A stretch of 64,000 nucleotides of DNA from Chryseobacterium soli (GTDB taxonomy: Bacteria; Bacteroidota; Bacteroidia; Flavobacteriales; Weeksellaceae). Numbering within the stretch: position 1 is the stretch's first letter; every line of letters begins with the position of its first letter. Positions 26,110 through 33,255 of this stretch are shown piece after piece. The notes under the pieces are model-generated. The model was given only the letters and a program-made list of their open reading frames with translations, did no database searches and had not been told where the DNA came from. Made by a program: the position numbers and the translations under genes. The stretch is taken from assembly GCF_000737705.1 (NCBI RefSeq), contig NZ_JPRH01000004.1:248001-312000 (forward strand), read 5' to 3'.

Positions 26110-26140
26110 CAAAATTAAGAAATCCTACATTTTAAGGCAA
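26110..26140 (-). promoter_or_regulatory. Promoter of the OmpA-like gene
   Basis: On the minus strand TTG (complement of 26138-26140), 20 nt, TAATTTTG (complement of 26110-26117), an exact Bacteroidota -33/-7 pair. The start codon lies 19 nt beyond the -7 element. Confidence 0.72.
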
Positions 26141-26145
26141 CATTT

Positions 26146-27303
26146 TTATACTGATTTTAAAATAATTTTACCTTTTTTGGATTGTGTAAAAATAAGGTAG
26201 CTTTCTCCACCGTCTTTTAATCCATATTTCTTCTTAATTTCCTCAGGCTTTAAAGGATAGTTTTTTGAGATAATATTAAACTGCTCTTTCTTTTTAATCT
26301 GCTTACCATCAACAACTTCCATCTCCATTGCTCTTCCCGGAAAATTTTTTACTTTATCATTGGAAGTATAAATATGGGTATTAGGATGCAGCTTTTTAAG
26401 TCCGAATTTTTCTGAAATTACATTGAAAATTCCCGCCTTTAAAATTGAATTATTGGGAATATAAATGAATTTTTCGGGATCTGAGTATTCCGATTGGGCA
26501 TTTTCTTCGTCTCCAAATTGATATTCAAGCTCAGATTCTTCACTTTCCAGGTTCACACATTTACAGATAATCTGTCCGGAATTTTCTCCGGAAAGAAAAA
26601 CAACAACCTCTTTTACATCATTTTTTACTGCAATAATTTCTATTCTGAAAATATTAGGCAAAACAGAAACCAGGTACTTCAGATCAATTAAAGGCGATAA
26701 TTTGATCACCACTTCATTTGAAATAGAAATAAGTTTATCCTGAATTTCTATGATGTTGGGTGATAAGTCTTCCAGCAGAAAGACTTTATTTTTATTTTGG
26801 TCTCTTCTTGCAGGATCGAGATAGATAACATCAAATGTATTGCGGTTTTCAGCAAGAAAGTCTTCCAGTTTTTGGTTGAGGAATCTTGCTTTTTTCTCTA
26901 AAATACCCCAATTATGTGAAACAATCTCCAAAAGCTCTGAATTTTGCTCTACTAAAGTGATTTTTTCAAATTTTTGAGAAAGATAGTAAGCATCAATCCC
27001 GAATCCGCTGGTAAGATCTATAAAAGTTTTTCCTTTCAGAATATTTGATTTATACAGAGCGGTTTTCTCAGAAGAAGCCTGTTCCAGGTTAAGCTGTGGC
27101 GGAAAAACTATTCCTTCTTTCAGTAAAAACGAGAATTTTTTCTGTGCAGTCTGCTTTCCTTTAATTTGCTGAACAATCTCCTGCATCGAGACATCAGGAA
27201 ATGGTGATTTTTTCAACAATAATCCGTGCAGGTCTGAATGCAGATTAGCATTGATATAATTTTGTACTTCTTTGTTCAATAGTTTTTCTTCCACAGATCT
27301 CAA
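26146..27303 (-). CDS. Class I SAM-dependent methyltransferase with THUMP-like domain
   Basis: A 385-residue cytosolic protein. The SAM-binding motif I is FIDLTSGFGIDAYYLSQKF (about 95-113), motif post-I LVEQNSELLEI, and the motif IV-like stretch VIYLDPARRDQNK around 155. The C-terminal third, with LHPNTHIYTSNDKVKNFPGR, RAMEMEVVDGKQIKKKEQFN and KKYGLKDGGESYLIF, corresponds to the THUMP-like domain found in Bacteroidota. Probably modifies an RNA; the target base is unknown. Its neighbour downstream is the ompA-like gene, 55 nt away; the GxxExxY gene lies 36 nt upstream. Confidence 0.85.
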   Translation of the reverse strand: MRSVEEKLLNKEVQNYINANLHSDLHGLLLKKSPFPDVSMQEIVQQIKGKQTAQKKFSFLLKEGIVFPPQLNLEQASSEKTALYKSNILKGKTFIDLTSGFGIDAYYLSQKFEKITLVEQNSELLEIVSHNWGILEKKARFLNQKLEDFLAENRNTFDVIYLDPARRDQNKNKVFLLEDLSPNIIEIQDKLISISNEVVIKLSPLIDLKYLVSVLPNIFRIEIIAVKNDVKEVVVFLSGENSGQIICKCVNLESEESELEYQFGDEENAQSEYSDPEKFIYIPNNSILKAGIFNVISEKFGLKKLHPNTHIYTSNDKVKNFPGRAMEMEVVDGKQIKKKEQFNIISKNYPLKPEEIKKKYGLKDGGESYLIFTQSKKGKIILKSV

Positions 27304-27339
27304 AAATGATTGTATTTATTTTTATCGTGAAGCTTTAAT

Positions 27340-27723
27340 TTAATCTAAAATCCCATTTATTTTTCTGAATATACTTTTATCAATATAGTCTGTATTAAAA
27401 TTTACTAAAAGACCCAATTTTAAGCCTGTCAATTTTAAATAAGTCAACAATTGCTGGTGATGTATATTCTGAATTTCTACTATCGCTTTTACTTCAATAA
27501 TAACTTTATTTTCAACAATAATATCAGCAATAAAACTAGAATCTATAAAAGTATCTCTATATTTTATTTTCATTGGAACTTGAGTCTTAACCTTTAGTCC
27601 ATTATTTTGAAGCTCATAAGCTAAAACATTTTCATATACCTTTTCTAACAAACCGGGTCCAAGTTCATTATATACCGAAAATATGGATTTTCTCACATAA
27701 AAGCTTATTTCATTTTCTTTCAT
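27340..27723 (-). CDS. GxxExxY protein, PD-(D/E)XK-like fold
   Basis: A 127-residue protein carrying the name-giving motif G24-LL-E27-KV-Y30 in NELGPGLLEKVYENVL. A likely PD-(D/E)XK nuclease core follows: D in SSFIADIIVENKVIIEVKAI, with the EVK forming the E-x-K pair. The function of the family is not established; the fold suggests a nuclease. It lies beside an inverted and duplicated intergenic element and a truncated copy of its own start, hinting at mobility or local instability. Confidence 0.82.
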   Translation of the reverse strand: MKENEISFYVRKSIFSVYNELGPGLLEKVYENVLAYELQNNGLKVKTQVPMKIKYRDTFIDSSFIADIIVENKVIIEVKAIVEIQNIHHQQLLTYLKLTGLKLGLLVNFNTDYIDKSIFRKINGILD

Positions 27724-27930
27724 CGCGAATGTGTTTTTTGTGCTTATGAAAATTACACAAAAATTATATTTGCGAGCAATAATCTGTGAAAATTTGTGTA
27801 ATCTGTGGTGAGATATTTTTTATTTGACCACAGATTTTCGCAGATTAACACAGATGTTTACATTATCTTTTACAAGAATGTAATCTCTCAATAAAGGATA
27901 AACTAGTTTTGTCTCAGTAAAGAATTGATT
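27690..27930. repeat. Tandem duplication, copy 1 (proximal to the intact GxxExxY gene)
   Basis: This 241-nt unit aligns with 27931-28168 at a constant offset of 241 nt over most of its length (238 near the end, from small indels). It runs from inside the 5' end of the GxxExxY gene, through a spacer holding the inverted repeat ATCTGTG.../...CACAGAT (27782-27809 with 27827-27855), to a damaged copy of the 3' end of dinB. Confidence 0.8.
27862..27930 (-). pseudogene. Fragment of the 3' end of a DinB-family gene
   Basis: Read on the minus strand this gives INSLLRQN, then a stop, FILY, another stop and EITFL, matching the intact DinB terminus INSLLKQNGLTPILTDYIFYK with stops and substitutions. 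It is the decayed duplicate left by the tandem duplication. Confidence 0.72.
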
Positions 27931-27964
27931 TTCTGGAATAAAAACTTATCCCATTTTCTTTCAT
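27914..27964 (-). pseudogene. Fragment of the 5' end of a GxxExxY gene
   Basis: The minus-strand frame MKENGISFYSRKS copies the true start MKENEISFYVRKS, then runs into the DinB fragment and stops after 16 codons. It marks the duplication junction. Confidence 0.75.
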
Positions 27965-28168
27965 CGTGAATGCATTTTTTGTGTTTATGAAAATTACACA
28001 AAATTTATATCTGTGCACAATAATCTGTGAAAATTTGTGTAATCTGTGGTGAGATATTTTTTATTTGACCACAGATTTTCGCAGATTAACACAGATGTTT
28101 ATCTTTTATAAAAAATATAGTCTGTCAATATAGGCGTAAGTCCGTTTTGTTTCAGTAAAGAATTGATT
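27931..28168. repeat. Tandem duplication, copy 2 (proximal to the intact dinB gene)
   Basis: The second copy begins within a truncated GxxExxY start and ends inside the intact 3' end of the dinB gene. The central spacer, including the inverted pair around 28022-28096, is nearly identical to that of copy 1, with stretches of more than 60 identical bases, while the coding ends have diverged. Confidence 0.8.
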
Positions 28169-28539
28169 TGTCCTCTATGATAAGTTGAATGATTGATCGC
28201 ATGAAACAACATTTCAAAAATACTGTTTTCAAACTTTAACCCTTTGGAATTCTGATATTCTATTCTTTTGTCCAGATCATAATTATTCAGAATTTCGATG
28301 CTTTTAGCATGGTTTCTATCATTAATTTCCTCTAAATTTTCCAAAGGATTAATCTGCCATACTTCAAAAGCTTTTTCGCCCAGAATACGGGAATTCCAGA
28401 TTTGCTGAGCATTTAACGTATGATTGATTAAACTGATCGTTTTACCATCAACTGCCGATCTATTTTCTGAAATATAGTGAATCATTTGCTTATTGAAATG
28501 ATGAGTATATTCAAACAAGTCAATCAGTTTTTCATTCAT
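28099..28539 (-). CDS. DinB-family protein
   Basis: A 146-residue four-helix-bundle protein of the DinB/YfiT type. The three metal-binding histidines expected in this fold are visible as H47 (SLINHTLNAQQIWN), and the pair in AINHSTYHRGQI near residues 117 and 121. Relatives are metal-dependent thiol transferases or of unknown function. The gene is downstream of the mutase small subunit by 51 nt in the same direction. Its 3' end has been duplicated just downstream. Confidence 0.83.
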   Translation of the reverse strand: MNEKLIDLFEYTHHFNKQMIHYISENRSAVDGKTISLINHTLNAQQIWNSRILGEKAFEVWQINPLENLEEINDRNHAKSIEILNNYDLDKRIEYQNSKGLKFENSIFEMLFHAINHSTYHRGQINSLLKQNGLTPILTDYIFYKR

Positions 28540-28590
28540 TTCTCGATGATATTAGTATGAAAAGAAAAATAAGCATTTTTTCTTTGTAAT

Positions 28591-29751
28591 TTATTCAAAC
28601 ATTTCTGCCCAACGAACAGCTTTGATTTCTTTTTCGTTATACAGTTCTGCAACAGACTTTTTAACGTCTAATTTCGGATATAAATTAACTCCTATCAGCT
28701 TTATTTTGCCTTCTTCCACCCATTTTTGTTCTTCTACAGCATGATCAAATATCTTTTTCTGGATCACACCTTGTTTTAAAAGTTCCAGATAGCCTCCAGC
28801 TTCCTCGATCTCTACGAATAAAGCCCATGATTTTTCAGCGATCTGTTTGGTAATATCTTCTACATAATAACTTCCGTTGGAAGCATCTTCAAAGACATTG
28901 ATAATACTTTCATAGGCCAGAACGATCTGCTGCTTGAACGAGATTTCTTCTGAGTTCTCCGTACTTTTTCCTACACGGTAATTGGTACTGAAAACAGCAT
29001 CAGCCCCTCCAATCATGGCTGCGGCAAGTTCCAGTGTGGAACGGATAAGATTATTTTCGCTGTCAGCAACTGCTTTGTTTCTCAACGAGGTCTCTGCAAA
29101 AATATAGGGGATTTCGTTTAGGTTGTATTCTTTTGAAAATTGATTGAAAATAATTTTAAAGGCTCTGAGTTTAGCCATTTCAAAGAAATAATTGCCTCCT
29201 ACAGCCACTCTGAAAATCAGTTTATGTAAGATTTCAGGACCATAAACTTCTATCAGTTCTTTGGCTTTGGCTAGTGCAATACCCAACTGCTGGTATATGG
29301 CAGCGCCTGCATTCTGATGAAAAGAAATGTCTACACAGATATTCCTTTTGAAATTTTTTGCTAATAATTCTTTCGCCAGCTGATCATCAATTCCTCCTTT
29401 TTCATCAAAAACGTCGATTAATGAAAAATACTGATCTTCTTCTGCCGGGCTGATGTGTCCTGCAAGATCTTTATTATTGACGAAAACCGTTTTCTGTTCA
29501 AGGTTTTCTACGTTTTGATCTAAGAGAAATGCGAATACATCATCTTCCAAACTTTCATGATATCTGGCAACCAAATGGGTATTTTCTTCAACTTTTGGCA
29601 GATTGGCCAAGGGTTTTTGAACGGAGCTGTAAAAAGGTTTTACATCGATTCCTTCTAAGTTTTCTTTCTTAAGAATCGTGTAAATATCTTCTGATTTAAG
29701 CTGTTTCTGTACGAGTTTTTCCCAATCCGGAAGTATATCTGTATTTGACAT
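28591..29751 (-). CDS. Methylmalonyl-CoA mutase small (beta) subunit
   Basis: A 386-residue protein of the mutase beta/MutA type that pairs with a cobalamin-binding large subunit to interconvert methylmalonyl-CoA and succinyl-CoA. Typical features are LPDWEKLVQKQLKSEDIYTI at the start, RNICVDISFHQNAGAAIYQQ, LIFRVAVGGNYFFEMAKLRA, AETSLRNKAVADSENNLIRS and GGADAVFSTNY. There is no C-terminal B12-binding domain, as is normal for this short form. The start at 29751 (MSNTDILPDW) is family-like. The large-subunit gene, usually adjacent, is not in this window. Confidence 0.88.
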   Translation of the reverse strand: MSNTDILPDWEKLVQKQLKSEDIYTILKKENLEGIDVKPFYSSVQKPLANLPKVEENTHLVARYHESLEDDVFAFLLDQNVENLEQKTVFVNNKDLAGHISPAEEDQYFSLIDVFDEKGGIDDQLAKELLAKNFKRNICVDISFHQNAGAAIYQQLGIALAKAKELIEVYGPEILHKLIFRVAVGGNYFFEMAKLRAFKIIFNQFSKEYNLNEIPYIFAETSLRNKAVADSENNLIRSTLELAAAMIGGADAVFSTNYRVGKSTENSEEISFKQQIVLAYESIINVFEDASNGSYYVEDITKQIAEKSWALFVEIEEAGGYLELLKQGVIQKKIFDHAVEEQKWVEEGKIKLIGVNLYPKLDVKKSVAELYNEKEIKAVRWAEMFE

Positions 29752-29752
29752 T

Positions 29753-29787
29753 GAGTTCAGAGTTATGAGCGTTAATGAGTGAATTGT
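29753..29787. repeat. Short 7-nt-phased repeat upstream of the mutase gene
   Basis: GAGTTCA, GAGTTAT and GAGCGTT follow each other without gap (29753-29773), then AATGAGT and GAATTGT (29774-29787) keep the same pitch more loosely. No clear inverted second half is visible. It sits between the DivIC-like and mutase genes. Confidence 0.4.
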
Positions 29788-29836
29788 GCTGAGCAAGTGA
29801 ATTAATCATCCTAAAATTAATTATATTCACCATGAA

Positions 29837-30196
29837 TTATTTTTTCTTCGGAATATTGGTGCTGTCTACTACTAAAATGAAAATTTCCTCATTCGGTTTT
29901 TTCATAAAGTAATTTTCTCTGGCGTATTTTTCTTTTTCCGATTTATTGTTCATCAGTTTTTTATAAAACGTATCATTTTTTTCGTATTCCGCTTTATAAT
30001 AGGTCAACTGATCTTCATACTTGTTGATTTCGCCGTTGAGTTCATTAATTACCAAAAATGAGGTCTTATCAAAAAAGGTCATCCAGACCAGAAAAAGGCA
30101 TATCGTAATGGTATACTTATTCAAAAATATTTTTTGAATTTTTTTCAGCGTTTCAGATTTTGGCTGTATGTCTTTGATAAGGTTATTTTCTTTCAT
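29837..30196 (-). CDS. Septum formation initiator family protein (DivIC/FtsB-like)
   Basis: A 119-residue bitopic membrane protein. A cytosolic N-terminus (about 30 residues) precedes one membrane helix at about 33-52 (ITICLFLVWMTFFDKTSFLV), then a periplasmic coiled coil (INELNGEINKYEDQLTYYKA ...) and the conserved tail KEKYARENYFMKKPNEEIFI, with the N-Y-x-M-K-P motif found in DivIC/FtsB. It should be part of the FtsL/FtsB/FtsQ-type divisome subcomplex at the septum. Its start is 1 nt from the end of uridine kinase, so the two are cotranscribed, a conserved arrangement in Flavobacteriia. Confidence 0.88.
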   Translation of the reverse strand: MKENNLIKDIQPKSETLKKIQKIFLNKYTITICLFLVWMTFFDKTSFLVINELNGEINKYEDQLTYYKAEYEKNDTFYKKLMNNKSEKEKYARENYFMKKPNEEIFILVVDSTNIPKKK

Positions 30197-30197
30197 T

Positions 30198-30812
30198 TTA
30201 ATGTTTTCTTAACGAGTTTTTAATAACGGTAGTTAAAAAATCAATCGCTACGGAATTCTGCTTCATATTGGGAATAATAAGATCTGCATCATTTTTAGAT
30301 GGCTCGATGAATTCCTGGTGCATCGGTTTCAGTGTCGTCTGATAACGGTGCAGTACTTCATTCAGGTCTCTTCCCCTTTCCTGGGTGTCTCTCCTGATCC
30401 GCCTGATTAATCTTTCGTCTGAATCTGCGTGAACGAATACTTTCAAGTCAAATTCTTTCAATAATTCTTTATTGGTAAGTACCAAAATTCCTTCTACTAC
30501 CAATACATTTTTAGGTTCTACAGTTACATGATCACCAGTTCTGGAATGCGTCACAAAGCTGTAAATGGGCTGTTCTATAGACTCATTATTTTTTAAAGCT
30601 TTTACGTGTTTCAACATCAATTCAAAATCTATGGACTTGGGATGATCGTAATTCAACGCTTCTCTTTCCGTGAGTGTAAGATTTGGGTTATCGTGATAAT
30701 AATTATCCTGAGAAAGGATGTTCATTCCTTCAATATCAAGCTGCTGAAGTATTTTGTCAACAACTGTAGTTTTGCCGGAGCCTGTACCCCCTGCAATTCC
30801 TATTACAAGCAT
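30198..30812 (-). CDS. udk: Uridine kinase
   Basis: A 204-residue kinase that phosphorylates uridine (and often cytidine) with ATP or GTP in pyrimidine salvage. The Walker A loop is GIAGGTGSGKTTVV (residues 5-18). SQDNYYHDNPNLT and NYDHPKSIDFELM give the nucleoside site, VEGILVL the Walker B-like strand, and RLIRRIRRDTQERGRDLNEV the lid region. Length matches bacterial Udk. A -7-like box (complement of CAAATATA, 30839-30846) lies just upstream. Confidence 0.94.
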   Translation of the reverse strand: MLVIGIAGGTGSGKTTVVDKILQQLDIEGMNILSQDNYYHDNPNLTLTEREALNYDHPKSIDFELMLKHVKALKNNESIEQPIYSFVTHSRTGDHVTVEPKNVLVVEGILVLTNKELLKEFDLKVFVHADSDERLIRRIRRDTQERGRDLNEVLHRYQTTLKPMHQEFIEPSKNDADLIIPNMKQNSVAIDFLTTVIKNSLRKH

Positions 30813-30901
30813 TCTTTTTTTGTTTCTTTATAGTTTTACAAATATACTATTTTAGTTGAATGCAAGTAAAGTAATCCCTATACAAATTGATATTCAAAAA
30901 A

Positions 30902-30925
30902 AATCCGATGCCAAAACACCGGATT
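30902..30925 (-). terminator. Terminator of the metallopeptidase gene
   Basis: AATCCG / CGGATT closes a hairpin with a loosely paired centre, followed by Ts on the minus strand, 16 nt past the stop codon. Confidence 0.7.
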
Positions 30926-30941
30926 AAAAAGATTTTTCTAT

Positions 30942-32786
30942 TTATTTTTTGATAAATTTCGTTGACAGGCTGATATCTTTTATGATTAGAATATAGTTTC
31001 CGGTCTGAAGGTTTGATACATCAATTGTACTGTTGCTATTCACCTTAGCCTCCATCACTTTTCTCCCTTCCATATTATAAATTTCAGCTTTTTCATCTTT
31101 ATTTCCCTGTAATGAAACATGTAACAGATCAGAAACCGGATTTGGATATACTGAAACCTTTGTTTCTTTACCTGTTTCACTGGTACCCAGTGTACAGCTG
31201 TATTCAGGAAGTACATATCCTGCAGCGGTAAATTCTTGTGTCATAGCCATGATATCGTTACAACTGAACCCAAACTGACCGATCATATCGATAGCAGCCT
31301 GTCGTACTGCAATTGCAGCATTCTGTTGATTGGTGGTGGAAGTTGTCATTGCCAATCCTTCTAAAAAGGCTCTGTCTGTTTTTTCCTTACCAATTCTATT
31401 ATAAATTCTCATTAAGGCTGCCGACCAAATCTGTGCCTTATCATAATAAGTTCCTGACCCGGGATATACCATGGTTGTATTGGTTATCCTTCCTGCCCAG
31501 CAGCTATTATGTCCATCCCAATTGAATACCCAGTTGTATTGCGGTGCGGAAGAGCTCCACTGGTTTAAGCTTCTGCTGTATGACTGTGCCCAATAATCTC
31601 CGCAACCTTCACTTAATCCATCATCATTTGAAACGCCCCCGGAAAGCCAGTGATGGATTCCGTGGCCTAATTCGTGAAGGATAACGTCAGCATCTTCTGC
31701 ATCGTCTACGCATCCTTGTCCAAATTCCAAGGTGCCGGCAGTTGTATATTGCGAATTATCGGCTCCGTTTAGTGCATGTGGGTCATATACAACAGCACCG
31801 GCATTGGTTGCAGGTCTGCATAAGATATTTAAAGTTTCATTGATATATCTTAAGCTTTTATCGATATGCCAGAAAGCATTCACTGCTTCAAAACCAAGTT
31901 GGCTCCTGTTAAACAAAAACTGATTGGTAGACTGCGTAAATAATCCGGTAGCAGGACTACTTAATTCTCTTATTTCTACATAAGCATTTTTTAACTTGTA
32001 TTGACCATTAGCCAGCTCAATATCAGATAAAGTCACCAAACTTCTGGCATTATCCAAGCTGGCATTGGTTGCATCAGCATTATCCACATACTGCCCTCCA
32101 TATGTTGCCCCCATTTTGGATAAGGGATCGGCATCAAAAACATAGCCTGTGCCTGATGCTTTAAAAGTGCTTTTATTTTCAGGAATTTCCTCTTTGTTTA
32201 TTTGCTTTTGCACAGACTTCTCTCCTTCTTTATGATGATGAACAGCAATGTCTTTAACACTGATTATCACTCCGGACTTAGCATCAACAATCGTTTCCCA
32301 GCTTCCTGGATTGTCGTGGGAATTGAGAATAACTCTATAAACAAGTTTTGTTTTACCATCTTCGGTAATGTAGATGAATAATTTATTTTCCTCATAAGTT
32401 ATTTCTCCAGCTGTTTTAGAAGCAACATATGCTTTATTTCTGGCTTCAGAAGCAGAAAAAGCGGGAACTATATCAACTTCTGTAAGACCTCTTTTGAGAC
32501 CTTCCGTCGCCGTAAAGTTCATTTTGCCTTCTTTGTTAAAATGGATAACAATTTCCGACTGGAAAACAGGAATATCTTTAATGGTCTGCTGAAAGCGGAG
32601 CGTCTCGCCTGTATTTCCTTTGCGTACAGAGCTCAATGTGAAGTTGCTAAAGTTTGGAATCCCAATACTTCTGGAGTTTTCACTGATCCATTTTTTTGCA
32701 GGAGCCTCCATAACAGATTCTTGAGCAGATAAAAAAGTACAAGAAAGTGCACATCCCAGAATTAAGGAATTAATTTTTAATTTCAT
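30942..32786 (-). CDS. Secreted zinc metallopeptidase (M36-like) with FTP propeptide and T9SS sorting domain
   Basis: A 614-residue exported gluzincin. Signal peptide MKLKINSLILGCALSCTFLSA; then a fungalysin/thermolysin propeptide region (FRFQQTIKDIPVFQSEIVIH type, about 35-100) and a PepSY-like stretch. The catalytic site is H371-ELG-H375 (VILHELGHGIHH) with E393 in DGLSEGCGDYWAQ as third zinc ligand. The C-terminal 75 residues are a type A sorting domain (VSVYPNPVSDLLHV ... AEIYNMEGRK ... TGNYILIIKD). It is expected to degrade extracellular protein after propeptide removal. The start at 32786 gives a proper signal peptide. Confidence 0.87.
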   Translation of the reverse strand: MKLKINSLILGCALSCTFLSAQESVMEAPAKKWISENSRSIGIPNFSNFTLSSVRKGNTGETLRFQQTIKDIPVFQSEIVIHFNKEGKMNFTATEGLKRGLTEVDIVPAFSASEARNKAYVASKTAGEITYEENKLFIYITEDGKTKLVYRVILNSHDNPGSWETIVDAKSGVIISVKDIAVHHHKEGEKSVQKQINKEEIPENKSTFKASGTGYVFDADPLSKMGATYGGQYVDNADATNASLDNARSLVTLSDIELANGQYKLKNAYVEIRELSSPATGLFTQSTNQFLFNRSQLGFEAVNAFWHIDKSLRYINETLNILCRPATNAGAVVYDPHALNGADNSQYTTAGTLEFGQGCVDDAEDADVILHELGHGIHHWLSGGVSNDDGLSEGCGDYWAQSYSRSLNQWSSSAPQYNWVFNWDGHNSCWAGRITNTTMVYPGSGTYYDKAQIWSAALMRIYNRIGKEKTDRAFLEGLAMTTSTTNQQNAAIAVRQAAIDMIGQFGFSCNDIMAMTQEFTAAGYVLPEYSCTLGTSETGKETKVSVYPNPVSDLLHVSLQGNKDEKAEIYNMEGRKVMEAKVNSNSTIDVSNLQTGNYILIIKDISLSTKFIKK

Positions 32787-32910
32787 ATTTGTATTTTTCT
32801 TAAAGAAGCTAAAATAAAAAAAGATTCTTGAAAATACCACTTATAATGTGACAGATTATAAAAATAGGCTACAAATAAGGACTTAAAACCATGAGAAAAG
32901 TCAATAATAA

Positions 32911-32936
32911 AAAAGCTCTGACCAATGTCAGAGCTT
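32911..32936 (-). terminator. Terminator of the ClpS gene
   Basis: AAAAGCTCTGAC / GTCAGAGCTTTT, an 11-12 bp stem with CAAT loop, stands 4 nt after the clpS stop codon. Confidence 0.9.
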
Positions 32937-32939
32937 TTT

Positions 32940-33245
32940 CTATACTATTTCGCTTGTTAATTCCCTTGAAAGCAATCTTTCATGCATAGGCTTCAAAAGA
33001 TCTAATGAGCCTGTTTTTACGGTGCATTTGCCTTTGTAATGAATCAACATGGTACATTGCTCGGCCTGCTCCGGGGCGTGTTTACAGATTTCTATCAGAC
33101 AGTCAATCACATAATCAAAGGTATGGATGTCGTCGTTATGCAGAATTAATTTATAAACTTCATCCGTTTCGTCCAAAACGAGAACTTCTTCTTCATATTT
33201 ACGTTTTGGATCTTCGTAATCTCTTATACCGTTAAAAAATATCAT
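32940..33245 (-). CDS. clpS: ATP-dependent Clp protease adaptor ClpS
   Basis: A 101-residue adaptor that delivers N-degron substrates to ClpAP/ClpCP. Residues 30-95 form the ClpS core: YKLILHNDDIHTFDYVIDCL holds the N-D-D and the aromatic/hydrophobic pocket, and MLIHYKGKCTVKTG carries the HxxG-K-like contact with the chaperone. The N-terminal tail EDPKRKYEEEVLVLDE is acidic and flexible as usual. It is 10 nt downstream of the CNNM/CBS gene and probably cotranscribed. Length is typical. Confidence 0.92.
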   Translation of the reverse strand: MIFFNGIRDYEDPKRKYEEEVLVLDETDEVYKLILHNDDIHTFDYVIDCLIEICKHAPEQAEQCTMLIHYKGKCTVKTGSLDLLKPMHERLLSRELTSEIV

Positions 33246-33255
33246 TCTTACTTAT

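Noticed and set aside
27782..28096. The duplicated element as an IS or CRISPR
   Set aside because: No transposase, no target-site duplication and only two copies in tandem; a local tandem duplication explains it.
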